Shown here one piece after another: positions 41,167 through 50,316 of a DNA stretch of 57,080 nt. Made by a program: the position numbers and the translations under genes. Origin of the DNA: JBCBTD01 sp039818825 (GTDB lineage: Bacteria > Pseudomonadota > Alphaproteobacteria > Geminicoccales > Geminicoccaceae). The notes under the pieces were generated by a model. The model saw nothing but the letters and a program-made list of their open reading frames with translations, ran no database searches and was not told the DNA's origin. The stretch is taken from the NCBI GenBank assembly GCA_039818825.1, contig JBCBTD010000023.1:1-57080 (forward strand), in the 5' to 3' direction. The stretch's first letter is position 1. Each line of letters opens with the position of its first letter.

Positions 41167-42503
41167 CTCCTCTCCTCGTGGGTATTCTCGGCTTCGGCGT
41201 ACTGGTGGCTCTGATCGTCATCCGTATGCCGATCGCGTACGCGATGATCCTCGTCGGCGGCGCCGGCATCGTCCTGCTCAACGGCCCGGCGATTTTCCTG
41301 AGCCAGCTGAAGACCTTGGCGTACGGGCAGTTCGCCATCTACGATCTGTCGGTGGTGCCGATGTTCGTGCTGATGGGCTATCTCTCCAGCCACGCCGGCC
41401 TGTCGCAAAGCCTGTTCCGCGCCGCCAATGCGTGGCTCGGCTGGCTCAAGGGCGGCATCGCCATGTCGGCGGTGGCGGCCTGCGCCGGATTCGGCGCGGT
41501 GTGCGGCTCCTCGCTCGCGACGGCCACGACGATGGGGCAAGTGGCCCTGCCGGAGCTGCGCCGGTTCCGCTATTCGGGCGCACTGGCGACAGGCACGATC
41601 GCCGCGGGCGGCGTGCTCGGCATCCTCATCCCGCCGTCGGTCGTGCTGGTCGTCTACGCGATCCTGGTGGAGGCCAACATCGTCACGATGTTCAAGGCCG
41701 CACTGATCCCGGGGCTGATCGCCGTCGTCTTGTTCATCCTCACGATCGCCCTCTACGTCCGGCTGTTTCCCGACTCGGGCCCGCCCGGGGCACGGGTGTC
41801 GGCAGCGGAGATGCGCGCCGCCAGTGTCGGTGTGTTGCCGGTGGCGCTGATCTTCGGCGCCGTGATCGGCGGCATCTACGCCGGCTGGTTCAATCCGACA
41901 CCGGCCGCAGCGATCGGCGTGGTGCTGGTGTTCGCCTACGGCCTCGCCGCCCGTCGGATCGGCTGGCGTGAGACCCGTACGGCGCTGCTCGAAACTGCCG
42001 GCACGACCGGCATGATCTACCTCGTGCTGCTAGGCGCCGAATTGTTGAAGATCTTCATGTCCAGGGGTGGCGTGCCGCAAGCCGCCGCTCAGTGGATGGT
42101 GATGACCGAACTGGAGCCGATGGTCGTTCTCGTCCTGCTGCTGCTTGCGCTGATCGTGCTGGGCTGTCTCATGGACTCGCTCTCCATGATCCTGCTGGCG
42201 GTACCGTTCTTCTGGCCGATCCTGGTCGAGCTCAACGGTGGCGATTACGTCGCCGCCGCCGACGCCGGGTTCGGCATGACCACCGAGGAGTTGAAGATCT
42301 GGTTCGGCATACTCGCTCTCGTCGTCGTCGAGCTGGGCCTGATCACGCCACCGGTCGGCCTCAACGTCTTCGTCATCTCGGCCCTCGCGAAAGACGTACC
42401 GATGATCGAGACGTTCAAGGGCGTGACACCGTTCTTCGTCGCCGAACTGCTCCGCGTCGCCCTCTTACTGACGTTCCCGGCGATCGCGCTGTGGCTGACG
42501 TGA
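41163..42503 (+). CDS. dctM: TRAP transporter large permease DctM
   Basis: A 446-residue membrane protein with about twelve helices. DctM signatures: SVVPMFVLMGYLSSHAGLSQSLF, CAGFGAVCGSSLATATTMGQVALPEL, GTIAAGGVLGILIPPSVVLVVYAILVE and LITPPVGLNVFVISA. It carries the substrate across the inner membrane with a sodium gradient. ATG 41163 overlaps dctQ. Convergent with the srf-associated operon; only 27 bp separate the stops and no terminator is evident. Confidence 0.95.
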   Translation: MTPLLVGILGFGVLVALIVIRMPIAYAMILVGGAGIVLLNGPAIFLSQLKTLAYGQFAIYDLSVVPMFVLMGYLSSHAGLSQSLFRAANAWLGWLKGGIAMSAVAACAGFGAVCGSSLATATTMGQVALPELRRFRYSGALATGTIAAGGVLGILIPPSVVLVVYAILVEANIVTMFKAALIPGLIAVVLFILTIALYVRLFPDSGPPGARVSAAEMRAASVGVLPVALIFGAVIGGIYAGWFNPTPAAAIGVVLVFAYGLAARRIGWRETRTALLETAGTTGMIYLVLLGAELLKIFMSRGGVPQAAAQWMVMTELEPMVVLVLLLLALIVLGCLMDSLSMILLAVPFFWPILVELNGGDYVAAADAGFGMTTEELKIWFGILALVVVELGLITPPVGLNVFVISALAKDVPMIETFKGVTPFFVAELLRVALLLTFPAIALWLT

Positions 42504-42530
42504 CGCGCCGCGTCGCCGGCGAGCGATCCC

Positions 42531-43019
42531 TCAGCGCGTCATCAAGGCGATCTCCTCGTTGATCGCCTCGATCTTCTGCTGCAACTGGGTCAGCTCTCGA
42601 CGCTTGGCATCGGCAGCACCGGCGTTGCCGAGCGCTTCCTTGGACTGGATCTCCAAGACCGCGCTTTCGACATCGGCGGTGGCGCTCGCCAAGCGCTGCT
42701 CGGCGGCGCGCTCTTCGGCGGCGGTGATGCGATTTTGGTTGCGCGCCGACGCAAGCCGCGCCCGCTGCGCATTCAAATTGCGCTGGGCATCGTCGAGGTT
42801 CGCTTGGAGATGGCCCAGATACGCCTGGTCGTCTTCCAGGGTCGTCTGCAGGCTGTAGGTCTCGTCCTGGGCCAAAGCGAGCCGCTGGTTGGCGTCGTCG
42901 ACGCGCCGCTGCGGGCCTCCAGCGGATGCGTCCGCCTTCTGCTCCAGATAGGTCTGGCAGCCCGCCAAAGAGCCGATCAACGCGGCGGCCAGCGCCCATC
43001 GTCGGTACCGCTCGGCCAT
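42531..43019 (-). CDS. Coiled-coil lipoprotein, last gene of the srf-tag chain
   Basis: A 162-residue protein with a signal and lipobox (LAGC, residues about 18-21), mature part almost wholly charged coiled coil (residues about 35-160, heptads rich in Gln, Ala, Arg, Glu). A GGAGGGGAGG tract precedes ATG 43019. The position, 24 bp after the TagQ-like gene, suggests joint expression. The +2 residue after the lipobox Cys is Gln, which is not an inner-membrane retention Asp, so outer-membrane location is expected. No family recognised; it may pair with the TagQ-like coiled coil. Confidence 0.75.
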   Translation of the reverse strand: MAERYRRWALAAALIGSLAGCQTYLEQKADASAGGPQRRVDDANQRLALAQDETYSLQTTLEDDQAYLGHLQANLDDAQRNLNAQRARLASARNQNRITAAEERAAEQRLASATADVESAVLEIQSKEALGNAGAADAKRRELTQLQQKIEAINEEIALMTR

Positions 43020-43043
43020 CGGCTGCCCTCCCCTCCGCACCGC

Positions 43044-43781
43044 TCAGCCGATCGGCCCGCTGCCGATCCGGCTCGTGAGCAGATCACGCTCCTCGCTGAG
43101 CCGCTGGAGCTTCTGCGTGCTCTCGGCGATTTGCTGGTCGAGCACGGCCGTGTCGATGCCACGCTCCCGCATGTTCTGGGCGACGGCGATGTGCTGGTCC
43201 CGGCGAGTCGAAGCGCCGGAGATCAACTCGTCGATGGTCTCGACATTGTCGGCCGCCCTTGCCCGCTCCGCCTGAAGCGACGCCACCGCGGCGCGGTCGT
43301 TCACCGCTTGGCTCTCGGCCGCGGCCAAGCGGGCTTCGGTACTGGCGATGACCCGCTGCGTCGTCTGGATCGATTGCTCCAGCCGCTGATTGTCCTGCTG
43401 GACGTTGGCGATGTGGACCTCGATCTCGCGCACTTGGCGGTTCGCCGCTTCTTGTTGGGTTGCCACCATGTAGCCGTCCAACGCACCGACGGCGCCCCCG
43501 GCCACCACGCCGACCAACGCCGCCTGTGCAGCGCGGCCGGGATCGCCGGTGAGCAGCAGCGTCGCCAGCGCTGCGACGCCACCGTAAACCGCCGCTTTCG
43601 TCACGGCGCCGCCGAACACGGTTTCGTTGAACAACCGCGCTTCGCTCCGGATGCGTTGCTCTTCGGGTGTCAGCGGTTGGGCCGGCGTGCCGAACGAGCC
43701 GGTGCTTTGGCAGGCCGCGACCATGAACATGGTGACGATGACCACCATCAATCGCGGCGTCGTACGGGCGCTTCCGAACAT
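43044..43781 (-). CDS. TagQ-like outer-membrane lipoprotein
   Basis: A 245-residue lipoprotein: lipobox MVAAC (about residue 25), then LTPEEQRIRSEARLFNETVFGGAV, a Gly/Ala glycine-zipper stretch (about residues 58-105, GGVAALATLLLTGD, AALVGVVAGGAVGAL, DGYMVATQQ) and a long coiled coil (about 110-235). This order matches my memory of TagQ of type VI secretion loci, the outer-membrane anchor of TagR. Residue after the Cys is Gln, consistent with outer-membrane sorting. GGGAG lies 5-6 bases before ATG 43781. It follows the TagR-like gene by 14 bp. The TagQ name is medium confidence. Confidence 0.65.
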   Translation of the reverse strand: MFGSARTTPRLMVVIVTMFMVAACQSTGSFGTPAQPLTPEEQRIRSEARLFNETVFGGAVTKAAVYGGVAALATLLLTGDPGRAAQAALVGVVAGGAVGALDGYMVATQQEAANRQVREIEVHIANVQQDNQRLEQSIQTTQRVIASTEARLAAAESQAVNDRAAVASLQAERARAADNVETIDELISGASTRRDQHIAVAQNMRERGIDTAVLDQQIAESTQKLQRLSEERDLLTSRIGSGPIG

Positions 43782-43795
43782 CGTCGCTCCCTGGA

Positions 43796-45325
43796 TCATG
43801 GTGAAATGCGTCGGCGCCATCCGTCGATGATGACGCTTTTCATGGATGATCCACCGTCTCGGAGCAGCCCGACATCGTCAACCACCTGGATCACCGCCGA
43901 CGCCGAGTCGGGGTTGCCCCGCGCCCCGAACTCCGAACGGAGAATCGTCGCCTGCTTCTCCAGCAGGTCCGGGGCGTACTCGTCACCAAGGGTCAGCGCG
44001 ATATCGACATAGTAGTCGGCGTCGGTAGCGAACGCGGCGGCGGCACGGCGACAGCCCGGCTCCTGCCGCGCCCAGGTTTCGCCGCCCATCTCCTCGAACC
44101 GCCCGCAGATCCTCTCGTCGAGTACATGCTGGAGGTCGAAACGGCGAGCGATGAACACCGCCGAGCGAAGCCGTTCGCGGGCGGCCCGGGCCCGCTCCTG
44201 GTTGCGTTCGGCAATGTTCGTCTCGACCACCCGCGCCAGGTTCAAGAGGCGCTGCGCGATCTCTTCGTTGTCGACCGCCTCCGCCAAGATCGTCGCTTCT
44301 TCGACGGGATCGGCCCGTTCGGCGCCGATCGCTTCCGCCGCCTCGATCGCCGCAGCAAGCGCCGTCCAGCTCTCGCGGATCGTGGCGATACCCTCGCGAC
44401 TGGTGAGGCTGGGTGCGACGAGCGCGAGCCGGAAGCCGGTGGTCGGCTCGCGGCGCAGGCCGTCGCGTCCGAGCGGCGAGAATTCCTCGCGAAGCCCGCT
44501 GTGGAGGCTCGCGAGCTTGGTCCGGAAGTCGCCGCCACGCTTCACGAAGCCGCCGGCGCGACCATGTTCGCGCCCAACCAGGACCAAGCGAAAGGGATCG
44601 GCCACCAGTTCGGCCACGTTGCCGAGGACGTCGTGGAGACCGAGCGGATTCGGCCTGAGCAGCCCGGTGACGTTCAACTCGCGATTGGCGCTCTCGGCGG
44701 CGTCGTACCAGACGTAGCGGGCCGGCGCGTCGTCCATCGGGAAGAGCCGGGCTTGAAACGCGCCGGGTGACACGGCAGCGCCGCCACGGGCAGCGAACTC
44801 CCACTCGTCCTCGGTCGGCAAACGGACGAAGCCCGGCGCGTCGTCGATCGAGGGGACCAGCTCCTGGTGGTTCTCCCAGAGCCAGGCGGTGTAGGTCTCT
44901 GCGAAGCTGGTCGCTTCGGCCCAGGTCACCCCAGTTGCCGGCAACCAGCCGTCCTCGTCGACCGCCGGGCACGGCTCGTCGAAAGCATGGAACTGGAGTT
45001 CGGTGACCTCGTACTTGCCGAGGTAGTAGGAACGCCGGCCGTCGGCTGCGCCCGCGAACGGCGCGCTGATGAATGCCGGCCGGGCGTGTTCCATGAACGA
45101 GCGCTGCGGATCATGCGCCCCGATCTCGACCTTGTAGTCGTCCAGCACGTCGGCACTCGGCACGTCCACTTGGCGGAACACCATGGCGCCATCGCAGGGC
45201 ATCGGGAGCACCAAGTCGCCCTCGGCCGGTTGGTTGTTGACGTAGCGTTCGGGCCAATCCGCTGCGACTGCAGCCGCCGACCCGATCGCCAACAGCACCA
45301 CGAGGCTAGCCGTCGCGGATTTCAT
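43796..45325 (-). CDS. tagR: TagR-like periplasmic SUMF1/FGE-sulfatase-fold protein
   Basis: A 509-residue protein with a Sec signal (residues 1-22). The opening ADWPERYVNNQPAEGDLVLPMPCDGAMVFRQV and the SUMF1-fold blocks YYLGKYEVTELQ (about residue 90), GFVRLPTEDEWEFAARGG (about 165) and a late FKRGGDF/TTGFRLAL region fit TagR of the type VI threonine-phosphorylation pathway. The Cys used by true formylglycine-generating enzymes is absent from the expected place, so it is probably a binding protein. A helical C-terminal region follows (about 320-509). In Pseudomonas TagR binds the periplasmic part of the kinase PpkA. It overlaps the permease gene by 20 bp. Confidence 0.75.
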   Translation of the reverse strand: MKSATASLVVLLAIGSAAAVAADWPERYVNNQPAEGDLVLPMPCDGAMVFRQVDVPSADVLDDYKVEIGAHDPQRSFMEHARPAFISAPFAGAADGRRSYYLGKYEVTELQFHAFDEPCPAVDEDGWLPATGVTWAEATSFAETYTAWLWENHQELVPSIDDAPGFVRLPTEDEWEFAARGGAAVSPGAFQARLFPMDDAPARYVWYDAAESANRELNVTGLLRPNPLGLHDVLGNVAELVADPFRLVLVGREHGRAGGFVKRGGDFRTKLASLHSGLREEFSPLGRDGLRREPTTGFRLALVAPSLTSREGIATIRESWTALAAAIEAAEAIGAERADPVEEATILAEAVDNEEIAQRLLNLARVVETNIAERNQERARAARERLRSAVFIARRFDLQHVLDERICGRFEEMGGETWARQEPGCRRAAAAFATDADYYVDIALTLGDEYAPDLLEKQATILRSEFGARGNPDSASAVIQVVDDVGLLRDGGSSMKSVIIDGWRRRISP

Positions 45326-46508
45326 GGGCTGGCTCCAACGTGGCGAAGACGAGACCGATTCGCAGCGCCGGCAGGATCGATATGGCGACCAGGCCAAGGG
45401 TCGTCGCGATCGCGATCGGCCAGGTGATGACGCAGGCGCGCTCTTCGGCGCCGAAGCTTTCGGCCAGCAACAGGTTGACCAGCTCGGCGAACGCCAACGC
45501 CGCCGCAAGCGTCAGCGCCGCACCTAGGCACGCCAGCAGGACGGCTTGGACGACGGGCAGGCCGACCAGCCAACCGCGTTGGAACCCGATCAAACCGAGC
45601 ACGGCGATCAGCCGACGCTTGCGCACGGCGAGGCTCCACTGGATGGCGGCAAGCCCGCCGGCGAGGCCCAGCACGCCAAGGGCGAGCAACGCTCCGACCA
45701 CCAGACGGAGGTTGGCGTCGAGGTTCGACGCTGCGGCGATGGCATCGCTCCGGCTCGACACGCTCAAGCCTTCCGCCTGAAGATCTCGGACAAGGCCCGC
45801 AACATCGTCGATGTCGGCCGCGTAGAGCCGGAAGTTGGGCACGAACGCCCGTTCCTGTCGCTGCTCGCCGGCTGCCACGCCAAGCAACGGCGCCCTGAAG
45901 CCATCCCGAAAGTCCTCGATCGCCGTCAGGAGCTCGAACCGGGCGAACGCGGCACGGCCCTGGTGGTCGGCCGCTGCGGCGACGTCGGCGACGGTGACCG
46001 TCAGAACCAAGGGCTCGATCCGGCCGCCTACCGACCGCTCGAACGCGAGGCCGAGCGTGCTGCCGGTCCCCACCCGGAGCCGTTGGGCGAGGTCGTGGGT
46101 CAACTTGATGGCGAAGGGTGTCTCCAGCGCCCCAACGTCGGTGCCGAAGACCGGATCGCCCGGTGCGGTTGGCAGGAGGCTGACGCGGGCCTCGCCGTCT
46201 TCGGCGATCAGGTCGACCTGAGCCGCAGCGAACCGGGTTGCCGGGTGGACGAACGCCACGTCGTCGCGCGCCGCCATCCGTTCGAACCACGCCGGATCGA
46301 ACCGTGCGGCACCGGTCGCATCGAGCGTCACGAGCCGCACTGCCGGATCGGCGCGCAGGCGTTCCAGCAGCTCGCCGATGATGCCCTCACGGAGACCGAG
46401 CAGGACGACCAGCGGCGCTGCGACGGCGACCATGGAGAACGTCGCGGCCAACGACACCGACCACTCGTGGCCGAGATCGGCGAGCGCCACCTTCAACAAC
46501 CTGCGCAT
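45306..46508 (-). CDS. ABC transporter permease, FtsX/MacB type (TagS-like)
   Basis: A 400-residue membrane protein: one N-terminal helix (about residues 18-40), a periplasmic domain of about 220 residues, then three C-terminal helices (about 270-292, 310-345, 368-390). This four-helix FtsX/MacB layout belongs to mechanotransmission-type ABC systems rather than importers. The ATPase is encoded just upstream with a 16-bp overlap, and the TagR-like protein just downstream with a 20-bp overlap. In type VI loci TagS and TagT form this pair; the label here rests on synteny. Confidence 0.8.
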   Translation of the reverse strand: MRRLLKVALADLGHEWSVSLAATFSMVAVAAPLVVLLGLREGIIGELLERLRADPAVRLVTLDATGAARFDPAWFERMAARDDVAFVHPATRFAAAQVDLIAEDGEARVSLLPTAPGDPVFGTDVGALETPFAIKLTHDLAQRLRVGTGSTLGLAFERSVGGRIEPLVLTVTVADVAAAADHQGRAAFARFELLTAIEDFRDGFRAPLLGVAAGEQRQERAFVPNFRLYAADIDDVAGLVRDLQAEGLSVSSRSDAIAAASNLDANLRLVVGALLALGVLGLAGGLAAIQWSLAVRKRRLIAVLGLIGFQRGWLVGLPVVQAVLLACLGAALTLAAALAFAELVNLLLAESFGAEERACVITWPIAIATTLGLVAISILPALRIGLVFATLEPAHEIRDG

Positions 46509-47215
46509 GGCACGTCGCGGCGATCGTCGAGGCAGGAGCGGTGGGGCGTCGGGGTCGTCCGGCAGCGGATCAGGCGGATGCCGTGGTCCTCGGCGAGCTG
46601 CGCGTCGTGCGTGACCATGAGCAACGTCGCGGCGTCGTCGCGGATGGCGGCGGTCAAGAGGTCCATCACCACGTCGGCGGTATCGGGATCGAGCGACGAG
46701 GTCGGCTCGTCGGCGAGGACCACCGCCGGACGGTTCACCAACGCGCGTGCGATCGCGACCCGCTGGCGTTCACCCACGGAGATCCGGTCCGGCTTGCTGG
46801 TCGCAAGGTGGCCGATTCCGAGCTTGTCGAGCAGTTCGTCGACCCGGACGTCCGCCACGTCCGCGCGCAGGGCGGTCGGCAGCGCCACGTTCTCACGGAC
46901 GGTGAGGAACGGCGCCAGCCCGCCGGACTGCAGCACGAAGCCGACGGAGCGGGCGCGGTAGCGGCGAAGCTCGCCGTGCCGGCCTTCCTGCCACAAGGCC
47001 GCCAGATCGATGGCACCGATACCGTTGGGGCGCACCACGAGGCGCTCGGCGGTCGCCGGTGCCAGCAGGCCCGCCAGCAGGTGGAGGATCGTGCTTTTGC
47101 CAGTGCCGCTCCGCCCGACCACGGCGACGCGATCACCGCCGCCGACGCGGAGGTGGCGAAGCTCGACCGCGAACCGTCCGCCGAGCCGTACGTCGACGCC
47201 CTCCGCTTCGATCAC
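46493..47215 (-). CDS. ABC transporter ATPase (TagT-like)
   Basis: A 240-residue ABC ATPase: Walker A GRSGTGKS (residues 34-41), Q-loop FVLQSGGLAPFLTV, signature ISVGERQRVAIARAL (a variant of LSGGQ), Walker B VVLADEPTSSLDP and H-loop VTHD. It is of the LolD/MacB class that pairs with FtsX-type permeases. Start is GTG 47215 with only a weak ribosome site, 20 bp after the VWA gene. The last 15 residues are unusual for the family (TPTPHRSCLDDRRDVPCAGC) and are overlapped by the permease start. Confidence 0.88.
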   Translation of the reverse strand: MIEAEGVDVRLGGRFAVELRHLRVGGGDRVAVVGRSGTGKSTILHLLAGLLAPATAERLVVRPNGIGAIDLAALWQEGRHGELRRYRARSVGFVLQSGGLAPFLTVRENVALPTALRADVADVRVDELLDKLGIGHLATSKPDRISVGERQRVAIARALVNRPAVVLADEPTSSLDPDTADVVMDLLTAAIRDDAATLLMVTHDAQLAEDHGIRLIRCRTTPTPHRSCLDDRRDVPCAGC

Positions 47216-47235
47216 CGGCGGTGGCGTGCCGCTGC

Positions 47236-49200
47236 TCAGGGCAGGACGTCGATCGGCACCGGGTAGACATGGTCACCCGGGTCGTCACCGTCGTTGAGGG
47301 CGATCCAGTGCTCGGTATCGTCGTGAAAGCGCTGGAACAGGCGGATCTTCGAAATGGCATCGTCGATGATCGCTTGCTGATCGCCGAGGCCCATGCGGAA
47401 CCAGTCGTCCTCGGTGAGCGACATCAAGCGGCTCTGGTACGGCAGGCCCTCCAGATACTCGGCCATGAGCCCGGTCTCGGCGAGATTGCGCGCGTCGGCC
47501 TGACCCACCTTCGACGGATCACGCCCCATCGCCGCCGAAGCGCTCCGTAGTTGGTTGAAGAGGTCGTCCGGGTCGATCTGGCCGGCTTCGAGCGCATCGA
47601 CCGTGAGCTGCAAGGTCCGCTGCAGATCGCTGAGCTGGTTCTTGCTGACCAGGAGGCGCACCGAAAACGACGCCACGTCCGGGTTCGCCAAGTCCCGATC
47701 GGCGGCCCAGGCCTCGAACATCTGGGGCGCCTGCACACCGGCCGTGCGGCCGAGGTAGCGGAGTGCCATGGCCCGACCGACTTGGCGCGCTGCCCTGTCC
47801 AGGCCCGACGACGGTGCAGCCGACGCCTCGCCTCGATCCGGTGCCTCGACCTCCCGGCGCGCCTCGCGAACCTGCCTGACCAAGGCTTCGGCGAGCCGCG
47901 CGACCTGCTCCTCGAACAGCGCAGGATCGCCCGCCGGAATCGGAAAGTAGAGCGGTTCCGCCAAACCCGGATAGGCCGCGAGCTGGCGGTACTGCGCCTC
48001 GCCGATCGGGTGATCGTCGCTGCCCACGGGCGTTTGCAAATGCAGCACGTAGACCGCAGCGCCGTTCCGCTCGACGAGCTGGCGGACCTCGCCGACGTTC
48101 AGTTTGGTCGACGAAAACGGCGAGTCGCCCTCACGGGCGCTGGCGTCGGTCACCAGCACCAGTGACCGCGCACCGAAGTCGCCCCAATCGATGCCGTTGA
48201 ACGCCTGATCGATGGCGGCGTAGGCATCCTCCGCGAAGGCGCGCGTCGACACCGGCGAAGCTCGAAGCGGTGCGGTCGCATCGGCGAAGGCGGCGCCGTC
48301 GGCGACCTCGTTGGGGTCGGCGAAGGTCCGAACGAGGTACTCCACGCCCTCGACCGCATCAGGATCGTCGCGGTAGGCCACGAGCCCGAAACGCACCCGG
48401 TCGGCGAGCCCCTCCGCCTCGACGCGGCGGGAGACGCCCTGCATCACGTCGCGGGTCTTGTCGATGTAGGGCTGCATGGAGTTCGACGCGTCGATGACGA
48501 ACACCACCCCGGCGCGAAACTCGTCGAGCGCGCTTGGGTCGACCCGGCGGCGCATCGGCAGCGCCGTGGCCTCGTCTTTGGTGATGCTGGCGACGCGCAC
48601 GTTGCGCACGCGAAAGCCGCTCGGCAGCCGCGTGGACGATGCCTCCAGCACCGGCAACATGTAAAACTCGGTCTCGAAGTCGACCACGCCCTCGGGCTCG
48701 ACCGCGACCACCGGCGACGACGGATCGAGCTTGCCGGCATCGATCGCGTCGCGCGCCGCGTCGGCTCGGGCGGCGAGGTCCGGCGCCTGCTGCCACGCCG
48801 CCAGCGACTCCTCGGTGTCGAAGAACAGGGTCCGGTCGCGGTTCACTGGCTCGGCGAACGCCAGGACCAGGCTGTGTCGCCAGGGGATCGTCTCTTCGTC
48901 CTCGCGCAGAAAGCCGAGCACGCTCCCTTCGGTATCGGTGCCCACCTCGAGATAGGCCGAACCACCACCGTCCACCGGCAGGCGCTGATAGACGTAAAGC
49001 GGGGTGAACGGCGCCAGTGCCTGACCATCGCCCGCGTCGATCGTGGTTTCGACACGGGCGCCAGGCCGGGTGAGGACGCGCTCGTAGAGTGTCGTTTTGC
49101 CCTCGATCAACATCGGCTCGCGGGCCAGTACGGGGGCCGTGAACGATGCCAGGACCAAAGCGGCGACGGCCGCGGCGAACAGGCCGAACGGGCGTGTCAT
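47236..49200 (-). CDS. VWA-domain protein resembling the periplasmic half of PpkA, no kinase
   Basis: A 654-residue protein with a Sec signal (residues 1-26). An SH3-like N-terminal region (VETTIDAGDGQALAPFTPLYVYQRL) and the block IPWRHSLVLAFAEPVNRDRTLFF precede a von Willebrand A domain with the metal motif DASNS (about residues 233-240). The C-terminus ends with PVPIDVLP. All three features match, from memory, the region after the membrane helix of the type VI kinase PpkA, where WxPL..LP is the usual end. The Ser/Thr kinase domain is absent. It overlaps the Sel1 gene by 4 bp. Predicted role: periplasmic ligand of TagR-like protein. Confidence 0.72.
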   Translation of the reverse strand: MTRPFGLFAAAVAALVLASFTAPVLAREPMLIEGKTTLYERVLTRPGARVETTIDAGDGQALAPFTPLYVYQRLPVDGGGSAYLEVGTDTEGSVLGFLREDEETIPWRHSLVLAFAEPVNRDRTLFFDTEESLAAWQQAPDLAARADAARDAIDAGKLDPSSPVVAVEPEGVVDFETEFYMLPVLEASSTRLPSGFRVRNVRVASITKDEATALPMRRRVDPSALDEFRAGVVFVIDASNSMQPYIDKTRDVMQGVSRRVEAEGLADRVRFGLVAYRDDPDAVEGVEYLVRTFADPNEVADGAAFADATAPLRASPVSTRAFAEDAYAAIDQAFNGIDWGDFGARSLVLVTDASAREGDSPFSSTKLNVGEVRQLVERNGAAVYVLHLQTPVGSDDHPIGEAQYRQLAAYPGLAEPLYFPIPAGDPALFEEQVARLAEALVRQVREARREVEAPDRGEASAAPSSGLDRAARQVGRAMALRYLGRTAGVQAPQMFEAWAADRDLANPDVASFSVRLLVSKNQLSDLQRTLQLTVDALEAGQIDPDDLFNQLRSASAAMGRDPSKVGQADARNLAETGLMAEYLEGLPYQSRLMSLTEDDWFRMGLGDQQAIIDDAISKIRLFQRFHDDTEHWIALNDGDDPGDHVYPVPIDVLP

Positions 49201-50282
49201 CGAATCCGCTCCTGTGCGTCGGCGCTACCCGCGGCGGCGGCCCTCTGCAGCCAGTCCCGCGCCGCTGCGGCCGCGTCGGTACGGCCGGTGTCGCCCGCCT
49301 CGAGCAATGTCGCCGCCTGAAGCATCGCGGCCTGGTGGCCGGCGTCGGCCGCCTGCTCGTACCACTCGAGCGCGGTCGCGGCATCGGCGTTGGCCACCGG
49401 GCCGCGCCCTGCGTCGAACGTCTCGGGGTCGTAGTAGCGACCGATGGCGAACGCCGCATCGGCAGCACCTTTGCGCGCCGCGTATCGATAGAGGAGAAAT
49501 GCGCCGTCGTGGGCTGTCGCCGCCGCAAAGCGCTGGGCCTCCGCCAGCGCCGCTTCGGCGTCCGGCGCAGGCTCGCTCGTCAGAAAAGCGCGGGCGCCGT
49601 CGAGGTCGAGAGGCACGCCCGCCTCCGTGGAGGCCGGCGCGACGTCATCGAGCAACAGATAGGCACCCAGCGCTCCGGCCGCGACGATAACGAGTGCTGC
49701 GGCCAAGGCCAGCCATCGGCGCCCGCCTCGACTGGCAGGCGCAGGACTGCCGGCGGGCTCCGGCGTGGCTTCGCCGACCGCCGGCTCGGTCATCGTCGCG
49801 AGGGCGGCCACCGGCTCCTCCTGCAACCCGAGCGGTTCCGTCGGACCGCCAGCCGCGGGCGCGCTCTCGGGAAACTCGGTTGCCGCTTGGAGCGTGCTCG
49901 GAGCCGGATCGTCGGGCACACCAGCTTTGGGGGGTATCGACGGCAGCCTGATAGGCGCCCAACTGAACCGCTCTTCCAGGCTGACACCAACCCCATCGCG
50001 GACCTTGAACACGTAGGGCGTGAACGGAGCGAGGAGCCAGGTCGTTGCTGGGCCGAGATCCACCGCCACGTCCGCCCCCACCGAGCGCACCGCATCGGGC
50101 CGGAACCACCGCTCGCCCGCCACCCAGCCACCGCTGGTCGGGTCGAGGTACTCCGGCGAGCCGCCTTGAAAGCGCAGGAACGCAACGTCGGCCGACGCGG
50201 CGTCGACCGTCGCCGCCAACTGCCCGATCAGGCTGGCGTGACCCGGCTCCATCGCGGCCGGTTGATCGACCCGCAGTGGCAT
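49197..50282 (-). CDS. Single-pass membrane protein with periplasmic Sel1-type repeats
   Basis: A 361-residue protein. Residues 1-115 form a predicted cytoplasmic globular domain (AFLRFQGGSPEYLDPTSGGWV), followed by a Pro/Ala/Glu-rich linker and one membrane helix (about 190-211, WLALAAALVIVAAGALGAYLLL). The C-terminal 130 residues contain Sel1/TPR-like units (AFAIGRYYDPETFD, ATALEWYEQAADAGHQAAM, AAARDWLQRAAAAGSADAQ). ATG 50282 has GGAGAAGG 6 bases upstream; in-frame starts further left would run into srfC. It could bridge SrfBC in the cytoplasm and the VWA protein in the periplasm. Overlaps the VWA gene by 4 bp. Confidence 0.8.
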   Translation of the reverse strand: MPLRVDQPAAMEPGHASLIGQLAATVDAASADVAFLRFQGGSPEYLDPTSGGWVAGERWFRPDAVRSVGADVAVDLGPATTWLLAPFTPYVFKVRDGVGVSLEERFSWAPIRLPSIPPKAGVPDDPAPSTLQAATEFPESAPAAGGPTEPLGLQEEPVAALATMTEPAVGEATPEPAGSPAPASRGGRRWLALAAALVIVAAGALGAYLLLDDVAPASTEAGVPLDLDGARAFLTSEPAPDAEAALAEAQRFAAATAHDGAFLLYRYAARKGAADAAFAIGRYYDPETFDAGRGPVANADAATALEWYEQAADAGHQAAMLQAATLLEAGDTGRTDAAAAARDWLQRAAAAGSADAQERIR

Positions 50283-50316
50283 CCCGTTCCTTCTCCCAGC
50301 GGCCGCCGGCGCGGCG

